Positions 48,682 to 62,000 of a stretch of 64,000 nucleotides of DNA are shown here, one piece after another. Source of the stretch: Bryopsis sp. KO-2023 (Eukaryota; Chlorophyta; Ulvophyceae; Bryopsidales; Bryopsidaceae). How positions within the stretch are numbered: position 1 is the first letter of the stretch; every line of letters starts with the position of its first letter. The notes below the pieces were generated by a model. The model searched no databases, had not been told where the DNA came from, and saw nothing but the letters and a program-made list of their open reading frames with translations. Position numbers and translations under genes: made by a program. The stretch spans positions 186,001 through 250,000 of the forward strand of contig BSYQ01000004.1 of assembly GCA_030272585.1 (NCBI GenBank). The letters are read 5' to 3'.

Positions 48682-51600
48682 ATGTCACGAAGAAAATCGA
48701 CCCTCCACGAAAAGCTGTCATGGAATCGCTCGACAATACAGGACTGTTATGTCCCCCTACCTTCGCATCGCGCCGGCACTTCCCGAAGCTCCCCAATAGC
48801 TAAACCACAGAGTGACCTGGTCTCGGAGGGAATCGCATCCCCGCGAGGCTTGACACGCGGCGGCCCAAGGAGGAGGTCTCTGGCAGATTTGCCGCTGAAG
48901 TCGGAAGGGAATAATCGACCCAAGAGCGCCCCCTTTAACCGATCATCGAAGTTAGAAAGTCCGTTTGCAGCAAGAGCGATACCCATATCTTTAACACAGG
49001 ATGAGACGAGGTAAGACATGAAGCTTTACAGCGGCCGAGTTTTGAACACTCCTAACTTTGAATTTCAGCGGAAAGTCAGCAGCGACGAACTCCAAACCGA
49101 CAGAGCTTGAAAGATACACAAACGAAGTTTCTTATTATGGCGTGCGTATAATGCCTGCAACAGTGGCGCCGACAATGCCGAAACGGACACAGGAATCGCG
49201 GGGGCAAGTGAGTCGGAGAACGTGCTGCGAGCTTATGGCACGTTCCTTGAAGCTCAAGACAGTGCTAGTACAGGTTCCAATGCATTCGCGAAATGGGTTA
49301 ATGCAGGAGAAGGGGCGGCGGCCGCCGCAAAATTGGCGGAAAAGGTTTGTTTGGTCTCGAAGTGTCAATCGCCTGCATTTTTACGAGACGCAGCAGAATT
49401 TGCATGGAAGAAAGGGGATTTTTGTGGTCGGTTCAGACTGGCGATCAAGTGGCGCTGGCATCAGCTAGAAAGGCGCTGAAAGAAGTAAAGAGATGGATAG
49501 GGGAGCGAGAGGTGGAGATGATCGTGGGCCAGGTGCAAGCAGAAGGAATTCGAGGAGATATTGATGATAGGCTGGTCGATATGGTGGGTGGGCGGGGGGT
49601 GCTCTGTCAGTGGTGAAGTTGCCTGCAGAACCGGGTGTAGATTTTTTGATTTGTCCACTATAGAAATGAGAAAACAAAGGTGCCCACAGGCCATTCCACA
49701 GCAGCTCCAGATGGAGTCATTGGATCGGGATATCTTAAAGCTCTTAATGAAAGGGGGATTCGGCCATGCAGCGGATAAATTGAAGGCTTTGGGTGACGGC
49801 TCCCTGCTTGGCACCCCACGACAAGAAGGAGACTGGGACGACAGGTAAACACGGATGCTATCCAGCTAGGAAAAGCAAACCGGTGGCTTCTGCCCGCATT
49901 AACCTTATTCACAAAAAATGTTGAAGATCACTCGCGACCACGGACACAGTCGGGGAGGAAGATATGTTCTTAACCAACAGAATTTCCCGCTCGATGACGG
50001 CTGAGAAAAAGGATCCTCAAGGTGCAAATGAGTTTGAACAAAATGAAGAGCTGACGTACCACCAGGTGAGTGGATTGATTCTGTTTTGAAAACTTAGACT
50101 CTGGAGTCTAAGTAAATATCTCTGGACAGAGATATTTTCTCAGCACTTTTTATTGCCTGAAGGAAGGCCATCAGCCAATTGAAGATCCAAGTCCTTGTGG
50201 GACAACTCCAACGGCGAGCTGCGTTGCCCCGAGCAGTCTCAAGGGAGGGTCCATGTCAGCCAGACACCAAGAATCAAACCACCTTGCCACTGTCGAATTC
50301 GGGAGTGATGCCAGAACAACTCCCTGCTGTGATCGAAACTCTACTCATCACCCCCAATCTTTCGACTTTGGACCTATCGGGGAACCTGCTGACAGACGAC
50401 TCAGTGACAGACTTGATCCATTCCCTCCTTTCGTCCACCCAGGGTTCCAAACTGGAAGAGCTGAATTTGTCCCACAATGCAGCTCTGACCTGGCGGTGTG
50501 TGGATGGGATTTCCATATTGTTGGGCAGTGGGGATGATGAGGCATTGGGAAGAATCAGAGTCCTGTCCAAATCGCCGTCAAAAAGGGCTGCAGAGGGACT
50601 AAAGAGACTCAAGCTCGAGTGTGTCAACCTTGGAGACAAAGGAGCTCGAAAACTGGCGGAGCCCTTGAGGACAAACGTCTCTCTGAAGGTTGCAAACCCA
50701 AGTCACCCAGACGACAATTGATCTGAATAGAAATGTGGTCGGTTTTCGATTTCCAAAAGTGAATGGTACATAAATCTCAATGCGAATGGTCAGGAGCTCA
50801 ACTTGCGAAGGTGTGGCATTGGCGACGTTGGAGGGGCAGTCTTTGGTGAAATCTTGGAAGACAATTGCTCAATAACAGACTTAATTCTTGGCTGGAATGC
50901 CTTTGGATCAAAAACTGCTGCGGCGTTTGCTCATGGTCTAAAGCTTAACCCCGCTCTTGTCACTTTGGACATCGCCGATTCTGGAATCACTGACAAGGAT
51001 TGTGCGGTTCTTCTCCATGGCTTCTTAGCCCACGGTATGAAAGAGATAAAAACATATCTGAAAACCAAGGGGGAGCAAGATATTTGGTACTCTGGTTACC
51101 TCCATCCAAAAGTAGTCGTTACTATTAACGTTTTGTTCTGGGATAGAGAGCTGGCGGCGCCTCGACTTTTCTGGCAATCAATTGGCGGTTGGATCGTGTT
51201 TGATTGTTGGGCATTTGCTGGAGTTGTACGCAAAGCCTCAAGTCCAGAAGGCAATGAAGAGCAAATTCGAAAACCCAGAAGAACCTCTCGTGATCAATCG
51301 ATGGATTGTAATCGATAGAAACCCGATTACCTTTCAAGGACTAAGGTGCCACAAGTGTCGTGCACTCCACGAAAAAACAATAGGCAACCTCCCATCGATA
51401 TTTTGATCTTGTTGAACAAGAAAGAATATACTGTGAATTATCTTGCTCCCAAGAATTCAATGAAAAGCAAGAAGAGGTTGCTAATCAATTCAAACTATGA
51501 ACAATATTCAGGTATTTGTTCTCAAAGCTCGATGACATTGGGGATGTGAAGTCGAGAGTTCAGAAAGAGAACAGGACATACGTGCTTGTCAACTGGATCA

Positions 51601-54600
51601 ATCTGTCCATTGCTGATTGTCTTTTCTCCGAAGGGGAGCGAGGAATTGCACAAACTCCGTTTAAATTTGTTGACAACAGCTCATTGCAAGGTGTTGGTGG
51701 TGCCTGGAAAGATGTGTCTTTGGGTCTGATTAGTATCATATTTCCTCTGAAACCTTCAAAAATAGAAAATCAATTTACCCCGAGAAAGATTTGTTCCTAT
51801 TGATTGTTTCAAGACAAGGGATGTCGCCTGTAAACCTTTTCGTATTTCTTGTGGGGTCTATTTGTTGCAATGATTCGAAGCAGTCTCCCAAAAAGATGTA
51901 CCTGGCAGGTGTCCCTACGCTCTTCGACGCGACGAACAAGTCGAATTCAGAAAAGGTGGAAAAAGGAAAGAAGGGGGGCAAGGGAAAGAAGAAAGGAGGT
52001 AAATCCAAGAAGAAAGGGAAAGGAAAAAAGGGGGCAGCAGACGTCAATACTCCAACCAAAAAACCTATTGGTGCTGATGCGAAGGGACTGAATTTGGAGA
52101 GTCCCCAGGGAACTTATCTTCTCGAGCTGGGACATCCAGTGTGCCAACAAGTGCTTAAAGAATTTGTCAAAATGAAACGAGATACCACAACATCCAGTGG
52201 AAAAGAGGTCATGAGTTTTTGCAACGTGACACTAAATGGAAAACCTATTCCTTCGTCCCGCGTGGAGAGCCCTGAGTTTTTGTCGAGCCTTGAACAACCA
52301 ACTCTTTTAGTTCTGGGTTTCGACATTCAAGCGCCTGCAGTGATGGAGAGCTCTTTGGGTGGGCCAATTTCCTCCTGCGTTCTTCAATGGTGCATCAGAG
52401 AAATGAAAGAGGTCCGCGCCAGGGAGACCTGGAAAGGAGACATCATGGAAGCAATTTGCAAGAGCTTTGTACTGAAGTCCATCGAGGTCGCAAAGGTGAG
52501 ATTCAATGTCTGTCTGGAAGCATTTCATTGCAGAGTCTCATAGCAGAATGCAATGACCGAGCCCTTCTGGATTGCAGCTCCTGTCCACGTTCGACGACCA
52601 GCTGGGGCAAGATGAAAAGATCCGTGCTGGACAGGTTGGGTATGGATGTGTCGAAGATACAGAAGAGTTCTGGAAAGCTACAGATTCCTGCATTAATGGA
52701 ACAGAAGCAAAGGCCTTGCGACTCGGGTACTTGATGTGTCTCAAAGGGACGCCATCGAAGTTTTTGTGTTTGAAGCCTGACACACACGTTTCAATCAGAT
52801 TCATGCTTGCATTGTCAACTTGACAATTGAATGTTGCCTGAAAGGGTCCCAGAATTACATTCAATATAAAGTGTCTTGGGTGCACGAAAGCCACATGTTC
52901 AACCCAAATGTTCAGAATCAAGTTCAGCTCTTTTTCACATTGAGGTAAAATCTATAAGATCATCATTGTTGTTGTTGTCTTACAAAGAAAAGAACGGGGA
53001 ACTCAATTTTCAGAGTAGCTTCGTCAATGCATCAGAATGTTTCATTAAAGAACCTAACTTAAGGTGCTGACGAATCGTCATTTCTTCAAATTCTACGAGG
53101 CGAATTTTAGGTCTCTATGGCACTTGAACCACTTCAGAATATCATTCACTCACCAGGCGGGAGCGTGCTTGATCTGATGCTTTTTTTCTTTGCCTTGGAA
53201 AGGATTGGAGACTTACTGCACTTCCAAATCAACAACCCCACTGGTCGCCACTGCTTCAACTTGTCCAGGCAAATGGATCGCATCATGGCAATAAGACTCA
53301 GAGACAAAGCTATCAAGGCCCTCAACTGCGGAGACAGCACGACATCCCCCTGGCGAAATGTTGTTCTCAGTGGACATTCTGTCACAGGTGATATGGCGGG
53401 ACACCTCACGAAGTATTGCCTTCCAGACCAAGGGACTTTGACCTTCGACTACGTTGATCACAAAGTGAGTTCCGATAATAGTAGACGTGCAGAGGTATGC
53501 CGTAGCCTTGTTTATCAAATTGAGAACTGTGCTCTCTCCACAGATGGAATTTAGCAGTGTTGGAGAAATGGGAGAGGAGGAGCTGGTACAATTCCTTCAT
53601 TCTTTGCGGCAGGCACAACGCGCGTTCGCTGCTGATCTGCAAACCATTCGCCAAGAGTTCTTGACAGACGGTAGAATTAAGTCGGATCTGGTGTTTTACC
53701 AAGAGGCAATACCATTCAGAGTGAAGTGAGTGAATCTCCAAACATTTTATCCAGCCTGATTAGAACATGCACAACACTTCACATACTTTTTGTGTGACCT
53801 TCAGACGCATTCGTCGCAAGGCTGCAACTGCACAACCTGCCAAGAGCGATTTAGACGACCAAACACAGCATGAACAAGACATCGAAAAACGATGCTGGTG
53901 GGTCGATCTCGACTTTGATCCCAGTACCCTTCTAGAAAAGGTTAAAAATGCAGAGCGTACAGGAGGTTCGGGTGCATCTGGGAAGAAAGGGAAAGGAAAG
54001 AAGGGAAAAAAAGGGAAAACTGCAAAGCCTGAGGAGATTGAAATGGCAAAAGTAAGAATTGGGCACATGAATTTCATGTTGTACAAAACTCACCTTGAAC
54101 AGAAAATTAGTTTAGGGGTTGGACGCAGGCAGAATCTCTGACGGAGCAACTCGTCAAATTGAAGACGAGAGACGAGATGGGCATGGCTTTGTTCGCTGCA
54201 CATGACAGACAGATTTTGCTGGTCCTGATTATACTCCATGGATTCACAAATGGACCCAAGGTCGTCAGCGAGCTGTTGTCATCAATACCTCCTGTGCGGG
54301 CAGTGAGATTTCTCTACCCATCAAGCGAAGTTCCGAGTTTGGCGCTGAGTATTGAGGTGCTAGTATGTGAAACTGTCGAAACCAAAGTTAAGAGTCCCAA
54401 CTTCGGAATATTTGGACAAACGTTCTAACAAATGTCCTCTCCCTCAACCAGGCGCGCAGCAATGTTTTCAAGACAATGAAGCCTGAGGTTGTCAGCGTGA
54501 TCCAGAGCACGCAGAAGCGATTGGAAGAGGCCTCGCAACGCAGAAGCAAAGCGATTGCGGAAGTCTGCAGCAACACCTCCCATAGCTTCTCCATTACCAG

Positions 54601-55508
54601 CTCTCAGGTCAAATACCCGCGAGTCTGTCGTTTCGCTATGGTATCTTGTAAACATTTCCACCTCCAGGACGAGAACCACTGGTGCTAGTAGTTCCTTGTA
54701 CAAGGAACATGCTTGTTGTGTAAATATCCTTCAACCGTTGTTGCGTAGGTGCAGAGAGTCCTCAAGGCTCTTGGCAACGGTTCAGATCGAATCCGGGCTT
54801 TTGTCTATCTCTGGTCTCGTGTATTAGACAGGGCCAATCTTTGGAAGGTATTGGCAGAGCTGCATCCGAGGGAGCAGGACAACATAATGCAACGCCTTGG
54901 GTATATCTACGTGTGGGAGACATTTGAGAAGTCAAACGGTAAGATTTTAGCCTAAACTCACAACTCGTTGTCTTGGTGTAAGGAAAGCAGCTGGTTTCTG
55001 CAAAAGAATCTACAGAGATTGATTCCCACGGTGCATTATAGGTGTTCACTTCCATTTGGATCTGATGAATGATGAACACAAAGACGCTTGGAAATGCATA
55101 TTAAAGTTTGCTACACGAGCAGCCAAGCTGAAGGAAAACAAAGGCAAGGGGCCTCAGCTTACTCACATCAAAGTCGACGGGAAGGAAGTGATTGTCGACA
55201 ATGACAAACTGGACACGCTTACTGCAAAGTATGAATCTGGTTGAACTTGCGAACCTAGAACACAGTTTCAGTTCCACTCTCTCAACCACCTGAACTTTCA
55301 ATGCTTGATTGATGCAGCCTTTTTGTATTGTGTTTCCATGTACAGAGCTAGGGTGTTGGACTTCCACTACTGCATGGATGATGAACAAATACATCGCCAT
55401 ATGGTGAGGCAGACAGTGAAGATCCAACGATGGTGGCGGCGAGCTGCCCCCAGCCTCGCACTTCTTTCAGAACAAGATTCTGATGATGAGGTTCAGAAGC
55501 CAATCTAG
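48682..55508 (+). CDS. Large multi-exon LRR and IQ-motif protein, probable ciliary or cytoskeletal
   Basis: A long series of in-frame exons on plus, from ATG 48682 to a stop at 55508. I read the N-terminal exon as 48682-49010 (basic, Ser/Arg-rich), then 49069 onward, and an LRR block in exons from about 50165 to 50688, 50794-51034 and about 51150-51346. LRR units read LSTLDLSGNLLTDDSV, KLEELNLSHNAAL, LKRLKLECVNLGDKGA, ELNLRRCGIGD and LVTLDIADSGITDKD, which is the RNI-like (ribonuclease-inhibitor) type. Next come a region with Lys/Gly clusters (KGKKGGKGKKKGG at about 51.97 kb and a second at about 53.98 kb), long soluble segments without known domains, and a C-terminal IQ-like motif (VKIQRWWRRA), a possible calmodulin site. 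The middle exon borders are not all resolved. No family name is certain. The architecture resembles ciliary scaffold proteins, which is inference. It could also be two adjacent genes. Confidence 0.6.
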
Positions 55509-55723
55509 CCAGGGCAGTATCTTTCAAGATACACAAGCAGTCTTGACACAGCACTCCTGTCTCAAGTTGGACTTGAGATAGTTGGATTGGAAATTTTTAG
55601 CAAACGCCAATTCAGTGCAAGGGGGGCCACTGAACCATAAAAAACCAGATCATGTCAAGTTGACTTTCTTTAAAACAAAGTCAGAAATATTTATACATTT
55701 TTTCTAAACGCAAGGCCACCAGG

Positions 55724-58121
55724 CTAAAAGCTATCTACACATACCCCTACATCTCTACCGCCAATCACCAATGGCTCGCAAAACTGCCCATCTGCGCAGT
55801 GACTGCTCTCGCTGCAAACACACTTGTCTTTTACGGCGCAGTACTTAAATTTCGGCAACTCTTGTTGTCTGGTCAATCGCCTAAAAAAATCATTCTCAAA
55901 CACCCCTTCCGGGTCCAACTCTTCCTTAACTCCAATGAACTTATTCCACTCTGGGTAAATCTCCGACACCGTTGGAAAGGGGTCCGCAAACGTTGCCCTG
56001 GCGTTTTTTCCCCAGTGCGGTCTTCCCTTGAACTCCAGCAACATGGTATGATGGATTTCCTGGAGGGCTGACGTTCCATAATGGGAAGAGTTCTCCTTTT
56101 GCCTCAGCGGAACAATGGTCGTCACGATACCAGCATCTCGGCCGTTTGAAAACGATATGTAATTGTCCGTTTTCCGCTGAAACCGAATTTGAATCGCTTC
56201 CGAGGAGACTGCACACCAACGTCTGGACGCATAAAACGCAGAAGTATCAGAAAAAACGCTTCGTAGAAAAATGTACCTTCGGACGATACTTGTCTTTTGG
56301 AGTGAGATATGACCTGAATGCCTACCTCTTGTCGATTATGTTCCGCACAGCTTGGAGCGCCCTTGGGAGTGTCTCAAGGTCGAACGCGAATTCCATTGCG
56401 TAGAGCAAAAACTTCGGTCCCGGGTTGTCCCATGCGCACGTACCCGCAGCACAGAACGAGCTCAACACATCTTTTACGACGCCTGTAATTGAACTGGAAT
56501 ATTCTCCTTTGGAGTTAAACGATTGAGGAGTCCCATTTTTGCCAAAAGCCAAGACATTACGAGCAGCCGCCTCGGCCCCACAAAAAAACGCATTGTCACG
56601 GGCAGCGGAAGCCTGCTCCAAAAGCGCGACAGTCTCTGGAGTAATGGTCAAGGGAGCAAGCACTTTTCCATCGCCTTTACACACAAACGCAGCCACTCAA
56701 AACACTAGATCAGCAGAGAGAATTGCAACAGAAGCACCCAAGTGGAAATAATCAAACTCTACAGAAATCTCTTTGATCACTTGCCTGGTGTGTTGATGTC
56801 CACATAGGTTCCTCGCAACGCCACCACTTTCTTTGTGCTCGGGAACCAACTCATTTCTAAGTAGTCTTGGTTCCTTGCCCATTCAATAGCTCTTCCATCG
56901 AAAAGAATAGATTCATCATTGTCAACATACTCTAACTTTACTTTATAATTTTTAACAATTTTTATTGTCACAGTAACCACCACCCCAAGAACACCAATGT
57001 TCACATTCACAGCCTTCAATTTCTCTCCAGTGATTTTTCTCACTCTCCCTTGTCCATCCACCAAAGTCAGGGATACCACCTGGAAAAAAGGACAATGACA
57101 AAATTAATTGGATTACGAAAGCTTGAAAAGGCAAGACTTGCATATTATCCAATCCCTTTTCCATGTCAGCAATTCGTACCTGGTCAGATATACTTGCAGG
57201 GTGAACTAATGAAGATCCATGAGCTCCTGTAGCGAGTGTTCCCCCTATTGAAAGACCTGCAATAGAAAAACCAACAGTCGGTGTTCGAAATATGTACATA
57301 TTTCCCTCCTTCGGGCATTTGTTATGGAGGAAATCAATACGGTTTCGCTGTACTCCCAGCTCAAAGAAAGCGCACGAACTGTACGATTGAAGCTCAGCTT
57401 CGCGGCAGCCTTTTCGTACTCGCTTGGAGCTTACGGCGGCTTGTTGTTATTGGTTCCCACGTGTTTAAATCAAACAAACAGCGCAACCGTTCCGCCAACG
57501 ACAACGGAATTGTGGGGCGTCGCAACAAAACCAGAGCCCAAGCAGGACATTACTTGATCACTTATCGCGGTCATGACCGCAACGAGTCCTCACTTCGAAA
57601 CTTTCCGGAAAAAACAAACGAAATCAAGCAGTACGAAGTGCAGTTCCGGAACAACAGTGGATTGCCGCCCACGGACAAGAGTTTCTTATCTCAGACAAGG
57701 AAAACGACGGCGACCAATGATACCTACCCGAGAATTTCATCGATGGATGGATCACTGAATACCCCTGCTCTTGAAGGGCGTTCAGCATAGTTTCGTGTGT
57801 TGCTCCTGCACCGACCGTTGCTCGCATCTTCTTGGGGTCGACCTTGATGCTGGCTATGTTGGATAAATCCAGCGCAATTCCACCCGCGCAATTGATATCG
57901 GAAGACGAATGTCTTGTTCCAACGGCTTTCACTTTTTGCCCATTGTCTCTGGCTTTTTTGACAATGTTTTGTATTTCTACGACACTGGAGGGTCGAAGAC
58001 GTTCCGAAAACTCGCAGCGCTCAGCCCCCGACTGCGAAACGAAGGTCGTTTCGGCGGAAACCGCTTCTCCCACCACCGAAACAAGCACTGCTAGAGCGAA
58101 CGGAACGAAACGTGGACCCAT
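55724..58121 (-). CDS. L-gulonolactone oxidase-like FAD oxidase, right paralogue
   Basis: Exons on minus are 58121-57728, 57256-57180, 57079-56785, 56674-56326 and 56222-55724, summing to 1614 nt (537 aa). The three internal exons (77, 295 and 349 nt) are exactly the sizes of those in the left paralogue. A signal peptide (FVPFALAVLVSVVGEAVSA) leads the chain. GTRHSSSDI provides the His for covalent FAD, GLSIGGTLATGAH completes the FAD-binding domain, HWGKN lies in the ALO domain, and the Cys-rich tail ends in VCVDSF. It is about 70% identical to the left paralogue over the first PCMH segment by eye. The third intron uses a GC donor (CCAG|GCAAGT) where the left copy has GT. Both copies look intact, so two secreted or vesicular oxidases with different promoters are expected. 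ATG 58121 was chosen because it directly precedes the signal peptide; an upstream in-frame ATG exists. Confidence 0.85.
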
Positions 58122-59061
58122 GTTGCCTTTCGTCACCCGTAGTTTGTTGCGAACAGGTGCGTTTCTTAAGTGGAAGGGAACGCCCCCTGACGCATGGCCA
58201 TGGTACAAACACGCATATCCAATGCTTGTGTTGACAGGACGCCGCCGGTCCTCAACATCCATTATAACGCACTCTTGTGGGAAGGCTGGGGCGGGCGTGC
58301 GTCCCAGTATTTGTAATTCATTGACAGGTGCCTCCGCATTAATGACTCCTGTGGCACACGAATAGGAAGAATCGGACAGAATGAAGAGCATAAGATAACG
58401 CTCCGTCGGTTAGCAAAGTTAATTCAAGCTTTGTCACACCGATCTTGACGGTGTGTAATCTTTGAGTGATGAAGTAGAATTTAAACAAAGATATGTGATA
58501 CAATCCATCGTCCCGGTCGGAAAAAACTTGCGTCGTTGTGGTTGAAACAATCTATAATTCATTCTTTCATGTGGTGAGCATCTGCTGTAATTCTCAATAA
58601 TTTCTGTTCAACCAACCAAAATGTAGTCGAACCAGTGTTCATAAATTGTCGAGTCTTTCATGATTTTTGACCACAGACCACTGATTCTCACATGAAAATT
58701 TGATTTGCATTATTGCTGAAAGCTTGGTCTTGTATCATCTCTAGGAAAAAAAAACTTGATTGTTTTTTCCACAGGGTGCACAAAACACAAGGAATTGCCA
58801 TGTAGACCAGAGGTCAATTCAATGCGGCTCCAAAAGAAGTGGGCACACAGAATGAAAAGTAAAAAAACAAAAAATCTTAAAGTTCACTCAAACAATCACA
58901 CTCAAGCAGTCGTTTCCTTTTCAGACGACGGTAAATTCCCCGAGTAGTCACCAAAACATATCATAAAGCCACCCGAATTTCATTCTTCCTGTAGTCACCA
59001 AAACATTCCACAAAGCAACCAGACTTGAAACACATCCCAACCCCAGAGTTCTCCACGTTGT
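58122..59061. other. Region between gene B and oxidase, right arm
   Basis: From 59061 down to about 58420 it matches left-arm 34507-35170 at roughly 90%. The remaining 300 bases next to the oxidase start have no left-arm counterpart and should contain the right paralogue's own promoter. Confidence 0.5.
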
Positions 59062-62000
59062 TCACTGCCTCGATCCCCTTTGAAGGCGGCAAGAAAGCAT
59101 TTCCATGTCCCTCGCAACCTGTTGGATGGTGCTGCTGCTGGATATTGTGCTTCTCGATTGCCTGCGCTCCTCGTGCATTCTTCCTTTGCCTTGTGGGTTC
59201 TCTCTGCGATTCGATTCAGGTCGAGTGGGTCTTCCACTGCGGGATGGACCCCCCGAAGAGACGCTGTTCGCCTTTCTGAGTTTATTCATCAGGTTTTCCT
59301 GATGGATCCTCCATCGCTCCTCGGCCTCGTCGACCGATCGGTCGATTACAGCTGGGGAAAAGATGCTTGGCAAGCTATTGAGATCGCTTGCGAAGGATTC
59401 CTCGTAGAAGTCACGGTGATTGGCATGTTGATTTCTGGGCTGATATTGTGGAGGATGCACTTGGGAATATCTTCTGGGTGCATGCTCATGCATGGTTCGT
59501 TGGTCGGAGGCGTAATGCCTCATGGCCCCAACAGAAAACCCATTGTTGTACCTATGCTCCTCTCGATCAACAAATTGGACTTCTTCCTGAAAGTATCTCG
59601 GCCTGGCATCTCTTGGTGACATGTTCCACTTTGATCGACCACTGTATCCCTTCTGGTGGTGTATGTTACTTTGCTCTCTTTCCCTGATGTGATAATTGCA
59701 ACTGCTTAAGTGCTCTCTCTCCCTGATGTGGTGTGTTTCCCTGGGATATCCTCCACGGTGATCCACGTCGTTGTAATATCCGTCTCTTTGGTAACTTGCT
59801 TGAAAACTAGGAGCTTCGGTCCTCCTGGACCTATTGCTCTGGTGTTGGTCATACTCCGCCTCTCTCCGCAGACGATAATTTTGGCTCATATCTGATCGTC
59901 TCGGTGTCTCCGCATACATTGACTCCTCCTCCTCGTAAGCCTCTTGCTCGTGCATATACAGATCGCCATCGCTCTGGTCTTGATCTGTGGTGGGCTCAGA
60001 TTCAGATATTTTCTGACATGCCTCCTGAACTGTCTCGCCCATTGTTTTGCACAAGGAGCGGAGTGCATCCCAAGATGCATCTCCATTTCCATTCCCCTCG
60101 CCACCTCCATCAGGTTCCTGAACAGGTGGTTCAAATTCACGGTAAGACTCTGTCGAAATGAGAGATCGCATTTCCTCTGTTGCTGAAGACTCCTGGAAGT
60201 GTTGAATCGACGCCTGCACCGCTCGCTTGCCGCCTTGTGCTACTGCATTGTCCCTTTGCTCAGCCATTTTTTCGATTCCGGCCTGGTGTGGAGCGGTTTT
60301 TTTCTCTTTGAAGTGTAGATGCACATGGAACTGGTCAGGCGTCCTTGCGGTTCCTTTGGTGATTTTCTCCAGACCGAATCTTTCAAGAATTTCTTTTGGG
60401 ACCAGCTCAGATAGCCACCCCGTCCCTGCCTGCTGATTTTTGGTATCAACTTTTTTTGCTTTCGGGGTTTTCAGAGGGATGCCCGCGCTTGAAGTCTTTC
60501 TTGACGTGTCAAAAGTGATGTTTTCCTGTTTGTCTACGATGTTTGTCTTTCCCAGTATCAAAGACTCCCTTTCGGTCTGAATATCAATGGTGCGTGTGTT
60601 TGTTTTTCGAGGTATGCCAGCACTTGTCTGAGAAAACCTCAAAGAAGTCTGGGCCTCGGCTGTCCTCTGCTTCACTGTCTTCTTTCTGTTCTTGTGGTTT
60701 CTTGACTCGGACGAGGTTGTAACGCTCGTCTGGATCGTGATCTTGCTGTCCATTTTAATATTCTCCTCATGTAATGAGGGCTTGTAGCCATCAGCACAGA
60801 CCTCAGCCTGTTGGTCCAAATCGGTAACAGAAACTCTCTCTGACGATTTTATCCCACTGTGCGATTTTTTGGCGGCAGTATCCATCGATGTGGAATCGAA
60901 GGACCCACCCTCATATTTCACAACCTCCTCATTGATTCTCAATCCCAGCATGTTGTCATTGGACTGAATCGACCCGAGAGAGTTTTCCAACAGTTCATCA
61001 CGATCTTCTCTCTGGGTGTTCGATGCAAAGAATGCTGATGGTACCGACACAGTTGACGACCTCCTGTTGTGGTTGCCAGCACTTCCTTGGCAATTCTCGC
61101 CAGCGAACTGTTCTCGGAGGTCCATCTCCACACTCGTCTGGGATTCATGGAGTTTTCCTCCACTGCTGATCCCCGAGTGCCCATCCACGTCTGTCCTTGA
61201 GCTATCTTCCCCATCCATCCTCAAATAGTATTCCTGCCAATCAAAACAGAAATCGTTTGTTCAGAGACGTCAAAGGCGATGATCAACTTTGCGCCCAGCC
61301 ACACTTCTTTCCGTTCACTTTTATTGAGATCCAATCCGGCTTGTTCACTGTTGCTTGTAATACAGAGAAATCCACACCGACTCCATGATGGGGTGGCTTA
61401 AGAGCCAACGTACCAGACCATCGATCCTGCGGACGAATTTGGGATCCCCATCCACATTGTTGAGCCACTGCATGTCCGTATCCTCAGCGACCGAATCGTT
61501 GCTCCCCCACTCATCATATTCCGCGTAGCGGTATATGTGCCGAACGGGCTGGGTATAAAAACACAACAAAAATAAGGAACTTTGTTCTGTATCGACGGTT
61601 AAGAACAGCTGGAGCGTTTTTTTCCAGACCGACATACCTTGGGGTCAGCCCGGGCGGGCGACTCGCCAGGAGCTGGAATCTCAGCGTCCAGCCGCTCCAC
61701 TTGCTCAGGCTTGAATTCATCCATGGTGTGGAGCTTCAAGGAATCGGAAAGACGTTTTGCCTGCGATACAAACGCACCCTGTGAATTCGGAGAAAAAAGG
61801 GACAAGAGAAGTGATGCGGCACCAGAGCTATAACCCACCTCGGAGCCAGCTAGGAGAGACTCAACGGAGTCGTCGGATTCATCACTCGACTCAATTTTTC
61901 CCCTTTGTCCAAGCGAGCCACTCTTTGTGAGAGTAGAATCTAAACGAGATTCTCCGTTGGTCTCCGTCTCCTGTACACCCTGATTCATGATTCGTGCGCT

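Noticed and set aside
57281-57790. 169-codon plus-strand frame over the right oxidase intron 1
   Set aside because: It mainly covers an intron, runs into the antisense of exon 1, and is absent from the left copy.
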